Shown: in pieces, positions 22,248-31,404 of the stretch
Position numbering within the stretch: the first letter of the stretch is position 1
Layout: every line of letters begins with the position of its first letter
Assembly (NCBI GenBank): GCA_944380545.1
Contig: CALWHV010000001.1
Span: 62,001-126,000 of the forward strand
DNA length: 64,000 bases
Direction: 5' to 3'
Source: an uncultured Eubacterium sp.
GTDB lineage: Bacteria > Bacillota > Clostridia > Oscillospirales > Acutalibacteraceae
The notes under the pieces: model-generated
Seen by the model: the letters and a program-made list of their open reading frames with translations, nothing else
What the model was told of the DNA's origin: nothing
Database searches by the model: none
Position numbers and translations under genes: made by a program

Positions 22248-23349
22248 CAGAGCCGCCCTCCTTTTCGTCAAGCTCAAGCGGAATGAAAACGGGCTCTGCG
22301 CCGCTTACGGACCACACCCTGTCGGGGTCGGGGCAGACAACGCGGATAGCCGATTCCTCGGAGGCGAAATACGCCCTTGTGCCCTTTACGGCGGCGGTCA
22401 GCGAACGCAGCTTCAGCCTGTCGTTAACGGCAAGAAGCCCCTTGCTTGAGCCGAGTATAACGGAAAACGGGCCGTTGACGAGCGCGGCGCTGTAGATCGC
22501 GCGCAGATTTGTGAAGTATTCCCTTTTTTCGGCGGGCATCCTGTCTATCTCCTCCCACTCGGGAGCGGCAAGCACATCGGCCGCCACATCTATGGGCAGG
22601 TCGTGGTGGCGGATAAGGTGGTCAAAAAGATAGGTTATTACCTCCGTATCTGTCTGCATAGTGCAAACATAGCCGAACTGCTCTATATATCTTCTGTTCG
22701 TATCGTAGGAGGAGATCTCGCCGTTGTGAACTATGGACCAGTCAAGGATGTTGAACGGGTGCGCGCCTCCCCACCAGCCGGGAGTGTTTGTGGGGAATCT
22801 GCCGTGAGCGGTCCAGAGATATGCGTCATACTGGTCAAGCATATAAAATTCGCCCACATCCTCAGGAAAGCCGACCGCCTTGAAGCAGCCCATATTTTTC
22901 CCGCTTGAAAAGATAAACGCGCCCTCTATTCCCTGATTGACCTTCATTACGCACTGAACGGTGTATTCCTTTTCGTCCATACGCGCCTCGGTCATCCTGA
23001 CCCTGTTCGGCTTTGCAAAATAGCGCCAGATATCCGGCCCGTTTGCTATTGCCGCGATTTTTTTGGTGGGCATTTTTTCGGAAACATCCACATTGAAATG
23101 GCGAAACAGAAAATCCTCGCACTCGCTTTTTGCGCTTGCGCTTTCATAAAACACATGAAAGGCGTAGTCGTCGGCGTGCTCCGGATAAATTCCGTATGCC
23201 GCAAAGCCGCCGCCCAGACCGTTTGAACGGTCGTGCATCAGCGCGATGGATTTGATGATTTCCGAGCCGTTGATTTTGCCGCCCTTTCTGTCTATGATAG
23301 CCGCGATCGCGCAGCCGGACGGTATTCTTACCGAGCCCTCCTTAAGCAT
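22240..23349 (-). CDS. glutamate synthase glutaminase domain (GltB1)
   Basis: A 369-residue class II glutamine amidotransferase. The propeptide is followed by the nucleophile in SGCAIAAIIDRKGG (Cys13), with AHGRFPTNTPGWWGGAHPFN and VHNGEISSYDTNRRYIEQFG as substrate-binding motifs. It releases ammonia for the FMN domain encoded by the next gene, which it overlaps. First gene of gltB1-gltB2-gltB3-purF. A terminal Cys at position 13 instead of 2 implies autocatalytic or peptidase removal of the leader. Confidence 0.92.
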   Translation of the reverse strand: MLKEGSVRIPSGCAIAAIIDRKGGKINGSEIIKSIALMHDRSNGLGGGFAAYGIYPEHADDYAFHVFYESASAKSECEDFLFRHFNVDVSEKMPTKKIAAIANGPDIWRYFAKPNRVRMTEARMDEKEYTVQCVMKVNQGIEGAFIFSSGKNMGCFKAVGFPEDVGEFYMLDQYDAYLWTAHGRFPTNTPGWWGGAHPFNILDWSIVHNGEISSYDTNRRYIEQFGYVCTMQTDTEVITYLFDHLIRHHDLPIDVAADVLAAPEWEEIDRMPAEKREYFTNLRAIYSAALVNGPFSVILGSSKGLLAVNDRLKLRSLTAAVKGTRAYFASEESAIRVVCPDPDRVWSVSGAEPVFIPLELDEKEGGSDD

Positions 23350-23378
23350 AAGACCCCTCCTTAAATAACTTCAAAAAA

Positions 23379-23407
23379 ATTATAAGTCTTTGCGCGTTTA
23401 AAGGCAA
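23379..23407 (-). promoter_or_regulatory. promoter of the glt-purF operon
   Basis: On the minus strand TTGCCT (23402-23407), 17 bases and TATAAT (23379-23384), 30 bases before the start codon. Confidence 0.65.
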
Positions 23408-23616
23408 TAAAATGCAGTCATTTTCATCATTTTGTAAAAAAGAAGGGCGGCGCGGGGGCGATGTTTATGTGAAATTTATCTAATTGCATAATTTTGTGCT
23501 TTGTGCATAAAGATACAATGTGTGAAAATATAAAATCTGCGGATCGTTTGTGAAAAACTAACGAAATTTCAAGCCTCCAAAGAGGCTGCTGCGGGCGCTT
23601 TGCGGCAGGGGCGGAT

Positions 23617-23645
23617 TTGACGGGAAAGAAATTTGGATTTATAAT
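23617..23645 (+). promoter_or_regulatory. promoter of the GDPD gene
   Basis: TTGACG (23617-23622), 17 bases and TATAAT (23640-23645). The divergent stretch 23410-23615 shows no gene or repeat. Confidence 0.75.
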
Positions 23646-23679
23646 TTTACCATAGAATGTATACTCGGAGGGGAGCTTT

Positions 23680-24696
23680 ATGAAAAAAACAGGCGCCAAA
23701 GGGCTTCCGCGCGCCGTTAAGGCGCTTATCGCCGTGCTGTGCATTATTGCCGTTATCGCGGCGGCGGAGCTTATTCTTGTGAACCATCATTCAGATCCGG
23801 CGGATGTTGCCGCCTTTACCGATGTGCAAAACCCGTTTTTTGCCGAGGGCGGCGAAACGCAGCTTAGCGCGCACCGCTCCGGCGCGGGCATAATGCCGGA
23901 GGAAACGATGATGGCTTTCAAACATTGCGCGCAGGACAACGGCTTTTCCGTTGACTGGTTTGAATTCGATTTGCACATAACAAAGGACGATGTGCTTGTG
24001 CTGCTGCACGACGACACGCTTGACAGGACCTCAGACAGCGAAACGGTTTTCGGCGAAAAGGAGGTTCGTCCGGAGGATAAGACCTATGAGGAGCTGCGGC
24101 AGCTTAATATGGGCGCGGGCTTTGAGGATGAAAACGGCGAAACGCCCTATGCAGGGCTGAGCGGCGACGAGGTGCCGGACGATCTTAGGATACTGAGCGT
24201 TGAAGAGGTGCTGGATTATCTTGAAGAGGTAGGCGGCGGGCGCTATCACTACATAATAGAGATCAAAAACGGCGACGAGCCCGGAAAGCGCGCTCTTGAT
24301 GTGCTTTACGAGGTGCTGGTGCAGCGCGATCTGCTGAGCCGCGTCATCTTCGGCACCTTCAAGGAGGAGGTGTCGCTCTACGCGGACGCGCAGTATCCCG
24401 AGCTTTACCGCAGCGCAACGATAAACGAGGTTATTGAGTTTTATTCCGCCGCGCTCTCCGATTCAGAGGATTTTGAGGCGAACTACATAGCGCTTCAGAT
24501 ACCGTACAGCATGCCGCTGCGGCTGGTGGCAAACCTGGGCACGGCGCAGGTGGTGAACTATGCGCACGAGCACGGGATCGCCGTTCAGTACTGGACGATC
24601 AACGACAAGGAGGATTTTGACTACCTCTGCTCGATAGGCGCGGACTGCATTATGACCGATTATCCGGACAGGATGGCGGCTCCGGCGCAGGAGTGA
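23680..24696 (+). CDS. membrane-anchored glycerophosphodiester phosphodiesterase
   Basis: A 338-residue protein with an N-terminal membrane anchor (about residues 13-32) and an extracytoplasmic GDPD barrel. SAHRSGAGIMPEETMMAF carries the catalytic HR and metal Glu, EFDLHITKDDVLVLLHDDTL the ExD and second His, and YHYIIEIKNGDEPGKRAL the third metal Glu. WTINDKEDFDYL and DCIMTDYPD close the barrel. It should hydrolyse glycerophosphodiesters, or possibly teichoic acid or lipid headgroups at the cell surface. GGAGGGGAG precedes the ATG. Single gene. Confidence 0.92.
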   Translation: MKKTGAKGLPRAVKALIAVLCIIAVIAAAELILVNHHSDPADVAAFTDVQNPFFAEGGETQLSAHRSGAGIMPEETMMAFKHCAQDNGFSVDWFEFDLHITKDDVLVLLHDDTLDRTSDSETVFGEKEVRPEDKTYEELRQLNMGAGFEDENGETPYAGLSGDEVPDDLRILSVEEVLDYLEEVGGGRYHYIIEIKNGDEPGKRALDVLYEVLVQRDLLSRVIFGTFKEEVSLYADAQYPELYRSATINEVIEFYSAALSDSEDFEANYIALQIPYSMPLRLVANLGTAQVVNYAHEHGIAVQYWTINDKEDFDYLCSIGADCIMTDYPDRMAAPAQE

Positions 24697-24720
24697 GTGA
24701 GGGCGTGAAATAAAAAAACT

Positions 24721-24757
24721 AAAAGGAGCGAGGCTGTTTTCGGCTTCGCTCCTTTTT
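24721..24757. terminator. bidirectional terminator between the GDPD gene and cysK
   Basis: AAAAGGAGCGA/TCGCTCCTTTT with an inner GC pair and T tracts on both strands, between two convergent genes. Confidence 0.85.
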
Positions 24758-24769
24758 TATGCTGATATT

Positions 24770-25699
24770 TTATTCTTTTGCAAAAACGCCGGCGGAGAGG
24801 TATCTTTCGCCGGTGTCCGGCAGCAGGACGACTATTCTGCCGCCCGCGTATTCGGCGCGCCCTGCAAGCTGAACCGCCGCCCAAAGCGCGCAGCCGCTCG
24901 ATATTCCGCACAGCATACCCTGCGTTTTTGCAAGCAGGCGCGCATATTCAAACGCGTTTTCGTCGGTGCAGGTCAGCACCTCGTCCAAAACAGACCTGTC
25001 AAGCGTTTCGGGCACAAAGCCCGCGCCGATGCCCTGGATGCCGTGCGCGCCGGAACGCCCCTGCGTCAGCACGGGAGAGCCCGCCGGCTCAACGCCCACT
25101 ATCTTTATGCCCGCGTTTTGCTCCTTTAAATACCTGCCCGCGCCGCTTATCGTGCCGCCCGTGCCTATTCCGGCAACGAACGCCGTTATGTCTCCGCCCA
25201 TATCGCGCCATATCTCAGGCCCTGTGGAGGCGTAATGCGCGGCGGGATTGGCGGGGTTTTCAAACTGGCCGGCAATGACGGAGCCGGGTATCTCCTCTTT
25301 AAGCTCCTCGGCGCGCTCTATCGCGCCCGCCATACCCTTTGCGCCCGCGGTAAGCACAACCCTTGCGCCGTAGGCGGCTGCAAGGCGGCGGCGCTCTATG
25401 CTCATCGTTTCCGGCATAACAAGGACCACCTTGTAGCCGCGCGACGCGCCTATTGCCGCAAGCCCTATGCCCGTGTTGCCGGAGGTGGGCTCTATAATAG
25501 TGCCGCCTGCGCTGAGCCTGCCGCTTTTTTCCATATCGCTTATCATTGAAAGGGCGACCCTGTCCTTAACGGAGCCGGCGGGGTTGAAAAATTCCGCCTT
25601 TGCAAAAATATCCGCCTCAAGGCCGAGGCTGCGCTTTAAGGAATCGCACCGCAGCAGCGGCGTTGAGCCTATCATATCGGAAAGATTTGTGCAAACCAT
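24770..25699 (-). CDS. cysK: O-acetylserine sulfhydrylase (cysteine synthase A)
   Basis: A 309-residue PLP enzyme making cysteine from O-acetylserine and sulfide. FNPAGSVKDRVAL holds the PLP-lysine, EPTSGNTGIGLA the phosphate/substrate loop, and GTGGTISGAGRYLKEQN the glycine-rich PLP-phosphate loop. GIQGIGAGFVPE and GISSGCALWAA are CysK-typical. AAGGAG precedes the ATG. It is the last in the ogg-rsmE-cysK direction, with a 73-base gap after rsmE. Confidence 0.93.
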   Translation of the reverse strand: MVCTNLSDMIGSTPLLRCDSLKRSLGLEADIFAKAEFFNPAGSVKDRVALSMISDMEKSGRLSAGGTIIEPTSGNTGIGLAAIGASRGYKVVLVMPETMSIERRRLAAAYGARVVLTAGAKGMAGAIERAEELKEEIPGSVIAGQFENPANPAAHYASTGPEIWRDMGGDITAFVAGIGTGGTISGAGRYLKEQNAGIKIVGVEPAGSPVLTQGRSGAHGIQGIGAGFVPETLDRSVLDEVLTCTDENAFEYARLLAKTQGMLCGISSGCALWAAVQLAGRAEYAGGRIVVLLPDTGERYLSAGVFAKE

Positions 25700-25772
25700 A
25701 CCGTTTCTCCTTTTTCCGCCGCGGCGCGCGAACGAAGCGGCGTTTTTACTATTTTTAACGCGCGGGGCTTCT

Positions 25773-26495
25773 TTATTCCAGATTGCCCGTAAGCAGCATC
25801 ACGCACGCGAGCGCGGCAACGGGCGCCGTCTGCGTGCGCAGTATCCTCGGGCCGAGCGTTGCGCGCCGCGCGCCCGCCGAGGTCAGCAGCTCAACCTCCT
25901 CGGGCGCAAAGCCGCCCTCAGGGCCTATGAAGATATCCACGCTTTTCGCGTTCTTTTTTATCAGCGAGGGAAGCGGGCTGCCGCCGCCCTCGTAAAACAG
26001 CAGCTTTACCTGCGCCGAGCTGAGGCGCGCCGCCTCCTCAAGCGTTATCATCGGCTCAACGGCGGGCACTGCTCCGCGCCCGCTCTGCTGCGCCGCCTCC
26101 AGCGCGATTTTGTTGCAGCGCAAAAGCTTTTTCTGCGCCTGCGCCGGGTTCGGGCGGCTGACGCATCTTTTCGTCAGCACCGGCACGATTTTGTGAACGC
26201 CCAGCTCCGTGCATTTTTGAATAACATCATCAAGCTTATCGCCCTTTGGCACCGCCTGAAAAAGCGTTACGCGAACTCCCGCCTCGCCGGCGGACGCCTG
26301 CTCGTAGCAGACGCGCAGCACAACTCCGTTTTTGTTTTCATCCTCTATCATACAGCCGAAATCGCGCCCGTCGCCGCTGCAGACGGTTATCATATCGCCC
26401 TTTTTCATACGAAGGCTGCGCGCCACATGGCGGCTCTGCTCCTCGTTTAGATAAATAAGCTCGCCGCCTGCGTTTTCAACAAAAAGCTTTTGCAT
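25773..26495 (-). CDS. rsmE: 16S rRNA m3U1498 methyltransferase
   Basis: A 240-residue SPOUT methyltransferase. The PUA-like N-terminal region (ESRHVARSLRMKKGDMI) is followed by the knot domain: FQAVPKGDKLDDVIQKCTEL, IFIGPEGGFAPEEVELL (SAM-binding GPEGG) and TLGPRILRTQTAPVAALA (C-terminal knot). It methylates U1498 of 16S rRNA at N3. It lies 5 bases from the upstream OGG gene on the same strand, so they are co-transcribed. Confidence 0.93.
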   Translation of the reverse strand: MQKLFVENAGGELIYLNEEQSRHVARSLRMKKGDMITVCSGDGRDFGCMIEDENKNGVVLRVCYEQASAGEAGVRVTLFQAVPKGDKLDDVIQKCTELGVHKIVPVLTKRCVSRPNPAQAQKKLLRCNKIALEAAQQSGRGAVPAVEPMITLEEAARLSSAQVKLLFYEGGGSPLPSLIKKNAKSVDIFIGPEGGFAPEEVELLTSAGARRATLGPRILRTQTAPVAALACVMLLTGNLE

Positions 26496-26499
26496 AGCC

Positions 26500-27324
26500 T
26501 CACCCCTGAAGATTATTGCGCGCCCAGTGAAAAAGATACTGCTGCGCCACGCCCTCGCAGCCCTCGAAGCATTCGGGCAGGCCGTTCGGGTAAAATTCCA
26601 AAACGCGCTTCATCCACACATCAACGGGGAAGCAGCGTATAAAGCCGAAGCCGAAGAGCAGCGCGCAGTTTGCCACTTTTTCGCCCACTCCGTAAACGCC
26701 GAGCAGCGCCTTTTTGGCGTCCTCAAGCGGCATTCGGCGTATCGCCTCAAGGTCTGTTGCGCCGGCTTCAACATCGTCTGCAAGCTTTTTAACATATTTT
26801 GCGCGGTAGCCCAGCCCCATCTCCTCAAGCTGCGAAACGGTCAGCGCGCTCAGCGCCGCGCTCGTGGGAAACGCGTGACGGCCGCCGCCGATATCCCTGC
26901 CGTATGTATTGCAAAGGCGGCTTATTATGCCCTTTATGCGCTTTATGTTGTTTTGCTGGCTGATTATAAAGGAAACAAGCGCCTCCCACGGCTCCTGGTT
27001 GAGTATCCTTATGCCGTAGTATTCGTCAATGGTGGAGCTGAGCAGATCGTCCTGCTTAAGGCGTGCGCAGATGGCGGCGTAATCGCGGTCAAGGTCAAAA
27101 TACCGCCTCCACACGCCCTCAAAATCCTCCGGCGAGGTATTCTTTAAAATAAAAACGCCGTTTTCCTCTTTTATGTTAAGGTATTTTTCAAAGGCAACGC
27201 CGCTCCAGGAGCCGTCCTCCTCCATCTTCCAGCGAAACGCCTCGCCGCAGTCAAGAGTCAGCGGCAGGCTCATGCACTCAACGCCGGAAAGCAGCAGGTC
27301 GCTCCCTTTTTGCTCAATTATCAT
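26500..27324 (-). CDS. 8-oxoguanine DNA glycosylase (OGG1 family)
   Basis: A 274-residue bifunctional DNA glycosylase. The N-terminal TBP-like domain (LTLDCGEAFRWKMEEDGSW) is followed by the HhH-GPD domain: FIISQQNNIKRIKGIISRLC, then LLGVYGVGEKVANCALLFGF (helix-hairpin-helix) and CFPVDVWMKRVL with the catalytic Asp. The catalytic Lys lies in GLGYRAKYVKKLAD just before the hairpin. It removes 8-oxoguanine and cleaves the abasic site. First gene of an ogg-rsmE unit. Confidence 0.92.
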   Translation of the reverse strand: MIIEQKGSDLLLSGVECMSLPLTLDCGEAFRWKMEEDGSWSGVAFEKYLNIKEENGVFILKNTSPEDFEGVWRRYFDLDRDYAAICARLKQDDLLSSTIDEYYGIRILNQEPWEALVSFIISQQNNIKRIKGIISRLCNTYGRDIGGGRHAFPTSAALSALTVSQLEEMGLGYRAKYVKKLADDVEAGATDLEAIRRMPLEDAKKALLGVYGVGEKVANCALLFGFGFIRCFPVDVWMKRVLEFYPNGLPECFEGCEGVAQQYLFHWARNNLQG

Positions 27325-27746
27325 TATCTGTATAATTTCTCCTCGTTTTTTTCAATGGCATTATACCACAATACGCGCTTTTCGTGAATAGGCGATTCGG
27401 CAAAATAGCTAAAAAAATCTGTAACCATTTGTAACTTTACAAAATGTTGAAAACTCTGTGTAAATTATTGAAAACCGCCGATTTTTTACGCAAATTTAAC
27501 TTTTAAACAATAAAATTAACCGAAATATGCCGTTTTGCACGAAGTTTTTAACATTTTAAACACAGTTTTGAACATTGCCGCTTTGTAAAAATCGGTATAC
27601 TTTCAGTTATTACAGCGGCGTGTCAAGCATTATTTTATTGCATTTTTCACCAAAAATCAATATTCCCGAAATTGAATAAAACAGGCAAAAGACTCCAACA
27701 CTATCTGTATAAAGCGGCCTAATTTTAACACGAAAGGAAGCATTTG
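27325..27746. other. AT-rich intergenic region without a gene
   Basis: About 420 AT-rich bases between the divergent OGG gene and the sleB pair. Several runs such as tgttgaaaac and tttaacattttaaacac recur loosely, but there is no clear inverted repeat, RNA or reading frame. A sporulation (sigma-G) promoter for the sleB pair would be expected here; I see no convincing match. Confidence 0.6.
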
Positions 27747-28013
27747 ATGATAAAGGGAACAAACAGGCGCGTGCTGGAGGTAACAAACACGGAAAATCCC
27801 TATTTTGAGCGGATAATCTTTTTCGTTAAGCCGGAATATGAGAGCGCGCAAAGGGAAAAACTGAAAAAAGAGGCTCATATGCTTGCCAAAAGGGCGGGCC
27901 GCCCGCCGCGCTTTCGCAAAACAAAGCGCGAAATACGGTATATATGCATCCAGAGCGCGCTGTGCATCGGCGCCGGCGCGGCGATAACCTTTCTGCTTGG
28001 CTATTTCACATAA
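27747..28013 (+). CDS. small membrane protein upstream of sleB
   Basis: An 88-residue protein, [20 protein letters not shown]..., with a charged N-terminal two thirds and one C-terminal membrane helix ([18 protein letters not shown]). The form resembles short translated ORFs that precede cortex-lytic enzyme genes in Clostridia. GAAAGGAAG lies upstream of the ATG. Fifteen bases separate it from sleB, so the two are one operon. Probably a spore-membrane or germination accessory protein, by context. Confidence 0.65.
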   Translation: MIKGTNRRVLEVTNTENPYFERIIFFVKPEYESAQREKLKKEAHMLAKRAGRPPRFRKTKREIRYICIQSALCIGAGAAITFLLGYFT

Positions 28014-28027
28014 CGGGGATGATGAAA

Positions 28028-28735
28028 ATGACGGTTTACAAGGCCATAAAAAATTTTTATATCTTTCTGATTGCGGCGGCGCTTGCGCTGGGCGCGGCGG
28101 GAGGCGGCGCGCTGGCGTGGCAGCTCTCGGGCGCGAACGACGCTCAATATGTGCTTTCAAAATACGGCTCCACGGGGCAGGAGGTGCGCAGCGTGCAGCA
28201 AAAGCTGCGCGAGCTGGGCTTTTATTCCGGCAGCGTGGACGGGATATACGGCTCCGGGACCCAGTCGGCGGTGCGCGCGTTCCAGCGCAGCGTGGGCATC
28301 ACGGCGGACGGGATCGCCGGCCCCACAACGCTGCTGTATCTGGGGCTTGACGGCGGCTCCTCCTCGCCGTCCACCCAATATTCAAGCGCGGATGTGCAGC
28401 TTCTTGCCAAGGTGATCTCGGCGGAGGCGCGCGGCGAAAGCTACGAGGGGCAGGTGGCGGTGGGAGCCGTGGTGCTCAACCGCGTGGCTCATCCCTCGTT
28501 TCCGGACAGCATAAGCGGCGTGGTTTACCAGGCGGGCGCGTTTTCCTGCGTTTATGACAGCAACTGGAACGAGCCGGTTGCCGAATCGGCAAAGCGCGCC
28601 GCGATAGACGCGATAAACGGCTGGGACCCGAGCGGCGGCGCGATATTCTATTTTAACCCCGATAAAACGAACGATAAATTTATGCACTCGCGCCCCGTGA
28701 TAACGATAATAGGCAGCCACCGCTTTTGCAGCTGA
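28028..28735 (+). CDS. sleB: spore cortex-lytic enzyme, SleB type
   Basis: About 235 residues. An N-terminal membrane anchor or signal (about residues 11-30) is followed by a peptidoglycan-binding domain ([20 protein letters not shown] to DGIAGPTTL) and a Hydrolase_2 (cell wall hydrolase) domain with [20 protein letters not shown] and a Phe-Ser-Cys-Val region. The catalytic Glu is in the first of these motifs. SleB lyses cortex peptidoglycan with muramic-delta-lactam during germination. The most upstream of three close ATGs is at 28019; 28028 has the best spacing to GGGG. Confidence 0.88.
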   Translation: MTVYKAIKNFYIFLIAAALALGAAGGGALAWQLSGANDAQYVLSKYGSTGQEVRSVQQKLRELGFYSGSVDGIYGSGTQSAVRAFQRSVGITADGIAGPTTLLYLGLDGGSSSPSTQYSSADVQLLAKVISAEARGESYEGQVAVGAVVLNRVAHPSFPDSISGVVYQAGAFSCVYDSNWNEPVAESAKRAAIDAINGWDPSGGAIFYFNPDKTNDKFMHSRPVITIIGSHRFCS

Positions 28736-28738
28736 ACG

Positions 28739-28767
28739 AATCCCCCTTTTTTCGGGGGGATTTTTTA
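28739..28767 (+). terminator. terminator of the sleB operon
   Basis: AATCCCCC/GGGGGATT with T-rich loop and six Ts, four bases past the stop. Confidence 0.85.
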
Positions 28768-28768
28768 T

Positions 28769-28797
28769 TTTACTTTTTGCACAACTTATATTATAAT
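28769..28797 (+). promoter_or_regulatory. promoter of the chromate transporter pair
   Basis: TTTACT (28769-28774), 17 bases, TATAAT (28792-28797). Confidence 0.55.
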
Positions 28798-28852
28798 ATA
28801 CTGGCTTTAAAGAGCTTCCGGCGCGCTGCCGGAGCAGGGGAGGTGCGCTTAT

Positions 28853-29470
28853 ATGGATAATGAAAAAGAGCCGCGCGGCGATGAAAACGCGCGTAAAAAG
28901 CCGCTTTCAAGGGGCAGGCTGCTTGCTAAGCTCTTTTTTTCAACGCTTTACATAAGCGCGTTTACCTTCGGCGGCGGGTATGTGATAGTTACCCTGCTGA
29001 AGAAAAAATTTGTTGATAAATATAAATGGATAGATGAAGACGAAATGCTTGATCTTGTGGCGATAGCGCAGTCCGCTCCGGGAGCGATAGCCGTCAACGG
29101 CGCGGTGGTAACGGGCTACAAGCTTGCAGGGCTCACGGGCGCGGCGGTCGCCGCCGTTGCAACCGTGCTGCCGCCGCTCGTTATCATCGCCGTTATTTCC
29201 GTCATATACGACGCGTTTCGGCAAAACACGGTGGTAGCCGCCATGCTTGAGGGAATGCAGGCGGGCGTGGGCGCGGTGATAGCAAGCGTTGTTTACGATA
29301 TGGCGCTCGATATCTTCAAGCAGAAAAGCGCGCTGAGCGTCGTGATTATGGCGGCGGCGTTTGCGGCGTCCTGCTTTTTTGAGGTAAACACGGTCTATAT
29401 AATCCTTGCCTGCGCGGCGATAGGCGTTGTCAGTGCGCTGATAAAAAGAAAGCGGGGCGGTAAAAAATGA
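28853..29470 (+). CDS. chromate transporter, first CHR half
   Basis: A 205-residue protein with a charged N-terminal tail and six hydrophobic stretches. FTFGGGYVIVTLLKKKFVDK is the FGGG signature, and LVAIAQSAPGAIAVNGAVVTGYK the QSxPGPxxxN-like CHR motif. Short CHR proteins work in pairs with opposite membrane topology; the partner gene begins 4 bases before this one ends. The pair is predicted to transport chromate or a related oxyanion. Alone it makes only half a classical ChrA. Confidence 0.88.
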   Translation: MDNEKEPRGDENARKKPLSRGRLLAKLFFSTLYISAFTFGGGYVIVTLLKKKFVDKYKWIDEDEMLDLVAIAQSAPGAIAVNGAVVTGYKLAGLTGAAVAAVATVLPPLVIIAVISVIYDAFRQNTVVAAMLEGMQAGVGAVIASVVYDMALDIFKQKSALSVVIMAAAFAASCFFEVNTVYIILACAAIGVVSALIKRKRGGKK

Positions 29471-30033
29471 TATATCTTCAGCTTTTTCTGAGCTTTTTGC
29501 AAACGGGGCTGTTCAGCTTCGGCGGCGGCTACGCCTCGCTGCCCCTGATACGCGACCAGGTGGTTACGAAGCACGCCTGGCTCACGATGAGCGAATTTAC
29601 CGACCTTATAACGATATCTCAGATGACCCCGGGGCCGATAGCCGTAAATTCCGCCACCTTTGTGGGGATGAAGATCGCCGGACCGGCGGGCGCGCTGATT
29701 GCCACGGCCGGCTGCGTGCTGCCGAGCTGCGTAATAGTTACCGTTATAGCGTGGCTCTATTTCAAATACAAAAAGCTTGATGTGATGAACGATGTGCTTT
29801 CCGCCCTGCGCCCCGCAGTTGTTGCAATGATAGCCGCGGCGGGCGTTTCCGTGCTTGTAAGCGCGTTTTGGGGCGGCGGCGAAATAAGCCTTGCCGCCAC
29901 AAAATGGGTGCTTGTTGCAGCGTTTGCCGTGTGCTTTGTGCTGCTCAGAAAAACAAAGCTCAGCCCCGTTTTGGTTATGGTGCTTGCCGGCGTGATAAAC
30001 ACGGTTTACACGCTTGCCTTTGAAAGCGCGTAG
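29467..30033 (+). CDS. chromate transporter, second CHR half
   Basis: A 188-residue CHR-domain protein. GLFSFGGGYASLPLIRDQVV and ISQMTPGPIAVNSATFVGMK are the paired motifs, the latter in the canonical Q-x-T-P-G-P form. It overlaps the first half (ATGA overlap), so expression is coupled. The physiological substrate in an anaerobe is unproven. Confidence 0.88.
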   Translation: MIYLQLFLSFLQTGLFSFGGGYASLPLIRDQVVTKHAWLTMSEFTDLITISQMTPGPIAVNSATFVGMKIAGPAGALIATAGCVLPSCVIVTVIAWLYFKYKKLDVMNDVLSALRPAVVAMIAAAGVSVLVSAFWGGGEISLAATKWVLVAAFAVCFVLLRKTKLSPVLVMVLAGVINTVYTLAFESA

Positions 30034-30040
30034 GGAAAAT

Positions 30041-30067
30041 AAAAAAGCCGTTCGCTGAACGAACGGC
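30041..30067 (-). terminator. terminator of tRNA-Gly
   Basis: GCCGTTCG/CGAACGGC with a 5-base loop and six Ts on the minus strand, directly after the CCA end. It may also stop the chromate operon. Confidence 0.8.
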
Positions 30068-30069
30068 CG

Positions 30070-30145
30070 TGGAGCGGATTACGAGACTCGAACTCGCTAC
30101 CTCCACCTTGGCAAGGTGGCGCTCTACCGGATGAGCTAAATCCGC
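30070..30145 (-). tRNA. tRNA-Gly (GCC)
   Basis: On the minus strand acceptor GCGGATT pairs with AATCCGC, discriminator T and an encoded CCA. The anticodon arm CCACC-TTGCCAA-GGTGG gives GCC (glycine). D-arm and T-arm (CGAGTTCGAGTCTCG) are complete; 76 bases. Confidence 0.95.
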
Positions 30146-30225
30146 ATTTCCTTTGCAACAATAGCAGTATACAGTAAAACGAACGATTTGTCAATACCGC
30201 CGCGCCAAATACTTTTCTATTTACT

Positions 30226-30254
30226 TTGGCAGGCGTTTTTGCTAAAATTATAAT
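30226..30254 (+). promoter_or_regulatory. promoter of the dnaD-dnaI operon
   Basis: TTGGCA (30226-30231), 17 bases and TATAAT (30249-30254), 61 bases before the ATG. Confidence 0.7.
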
Positions 30255-30315
30255 ATATGATTTATATACCGAATTGAGCCTCCGCGGGGCAGCCGCGGCG
30301 GAGCGGGGATTTTTT

Positions 30316-31383
30316 ATGAATTACAGAATCGACCCCGCGGGCGCGGTTTGGCGGGACGGAATGTTCTTCGTGCCGGCGGCGCTTGCGGAAAAATACATAC
30401 GGCTTGCAAGCGAATATCAGATAAAGGCGCTGCTGTTCATACTCGGCAGAAACGGCGCGGCGTCTGCCGCCGAGCTTGCCAAAAAGCTGGGCATAACCGA
30501 GGCGGACGCCGAAAATATTATGGAGTTCTGGGCAGCGGAGGGCGTTGTGCTGGAGCTTGACGATGACGAGAAGCCGCAGCAGAGGGCGGCTCGTTTTGCG
30601 CCCGAAAAGCCGGCTCAGCCGGCGGCGGACAAGGCGGATACAAAAGAGCCCTCCGGTCAGCCCGCCGAGAGCAGGGGTGTCAAGCCGGTGCGTTTGAGCG
30701 TAAAGGCGCCGTCGCTCTCCCCGCGCGAGATAGTTGAAATAAGCGCCCAAAAGCCGCATATCGAGCAGCTTTTAAACGAGGCGCAGAGGGTCTACGGCCG
30801 CACGATAAGCCACAGCGAGCAGGAGATGATAGTGAACCTTTCGGAATTTTACGGTATGCCGTCCGAGGTTTTGCTGCTGCTGCTGGCATACTGCGACAGG
30901 CTGCGCAAGCAGGGCAAAAGCGTCAGCGCGGGATATTTTTACAAAACCGCGCAAAGCTGGGCGGAGGAGGGGATAGACACCTATTCCCTTGCCGACAGAC
31001 GCATATTTGAGCTTGAGCAAGCGGATGCTTTTTGGAAAGACCTTAAGGAGGCGGGCGGCTTCACGCGCGTTTCGCCCACGGAAAAGCAGACGGCGATGAT
31101 CTGCGCGTGGCGGCGCGAGCATTCGGACGAGATGATACTGCGCGCGGCCGAGATAATGAGCGAAAATATCGAAAAGCCCGATTTTCGGTATATGGATAAA
31201 ATTCTGAGCAACTGGAAAAACGCCGGCGTCACAACGCCGCAGGAGGCAAAGCGCGAGAGCGAGAGCTTTGAAAAAAAGAAGAATCAAAAAAAGGCTCCCG
31301 CGGGCAGCATAAGCCGCAAGCCCACCTACGACCTTGAAAAAATAAAGGACCGCGCAAAAAACAACACGGATATAAAATACTGA
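30316..31383 (+). CDS. DnaD-domain replication initiation protein
   Basis: A 355-residue protein. An N-terminal winged-helix region (residues about 1-90, with KALLFILGRNGAASAAELAK and KLGITEADAENIMEFW) is followed by a low-complexity acidic/Ala-Pro linker and two DnaB/DnaD (DDBH2) domains, the first with VYGRTISHSEQEMIVNLSEF and the second with YMDKILSNWKNAGVTTPQEA (YxxxIxxxW signature). Such proteins help load the replicative helicase at oriC or restart sites. It precedes dnaI by 21 bases. The ATG at 30316 follows GAGCGGGG. Confidence 0.9.
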   Translation: MNYRIDPAGAVWRDGMFFVPAALAEKYIRLASEYQIKALLFILGRNGAASAAELAKKLGITEADAENIMEFWAAEGVVLELDDDEKPQQRAARFAPEKPAQPAADKADTKEPSGQPAESRGVKPVRLSVKAPSLSPREIVEISAQKPHIEQLLNEAQRVYGRTISHSEQEMIVNLSEFYGMPSEVLLLLLAYCDRLRKQGKSVSAGYFYKTAQSWAEEGIDTYSLADRRIFELEQADAFWKDLKEAGGFTRVSPTEKQTAMICAWRREHSDEMILRAAEIMSENIEKPDFRYMDKILSNWKNAGVTTPQEAKRESESFEKKKNQKKAPAGSISRKPTYDLEKIKDRAKNNTDIKY

Positions 31384-31404
31384 TTTGAGATTTAAGGAGC
31401 AGCT

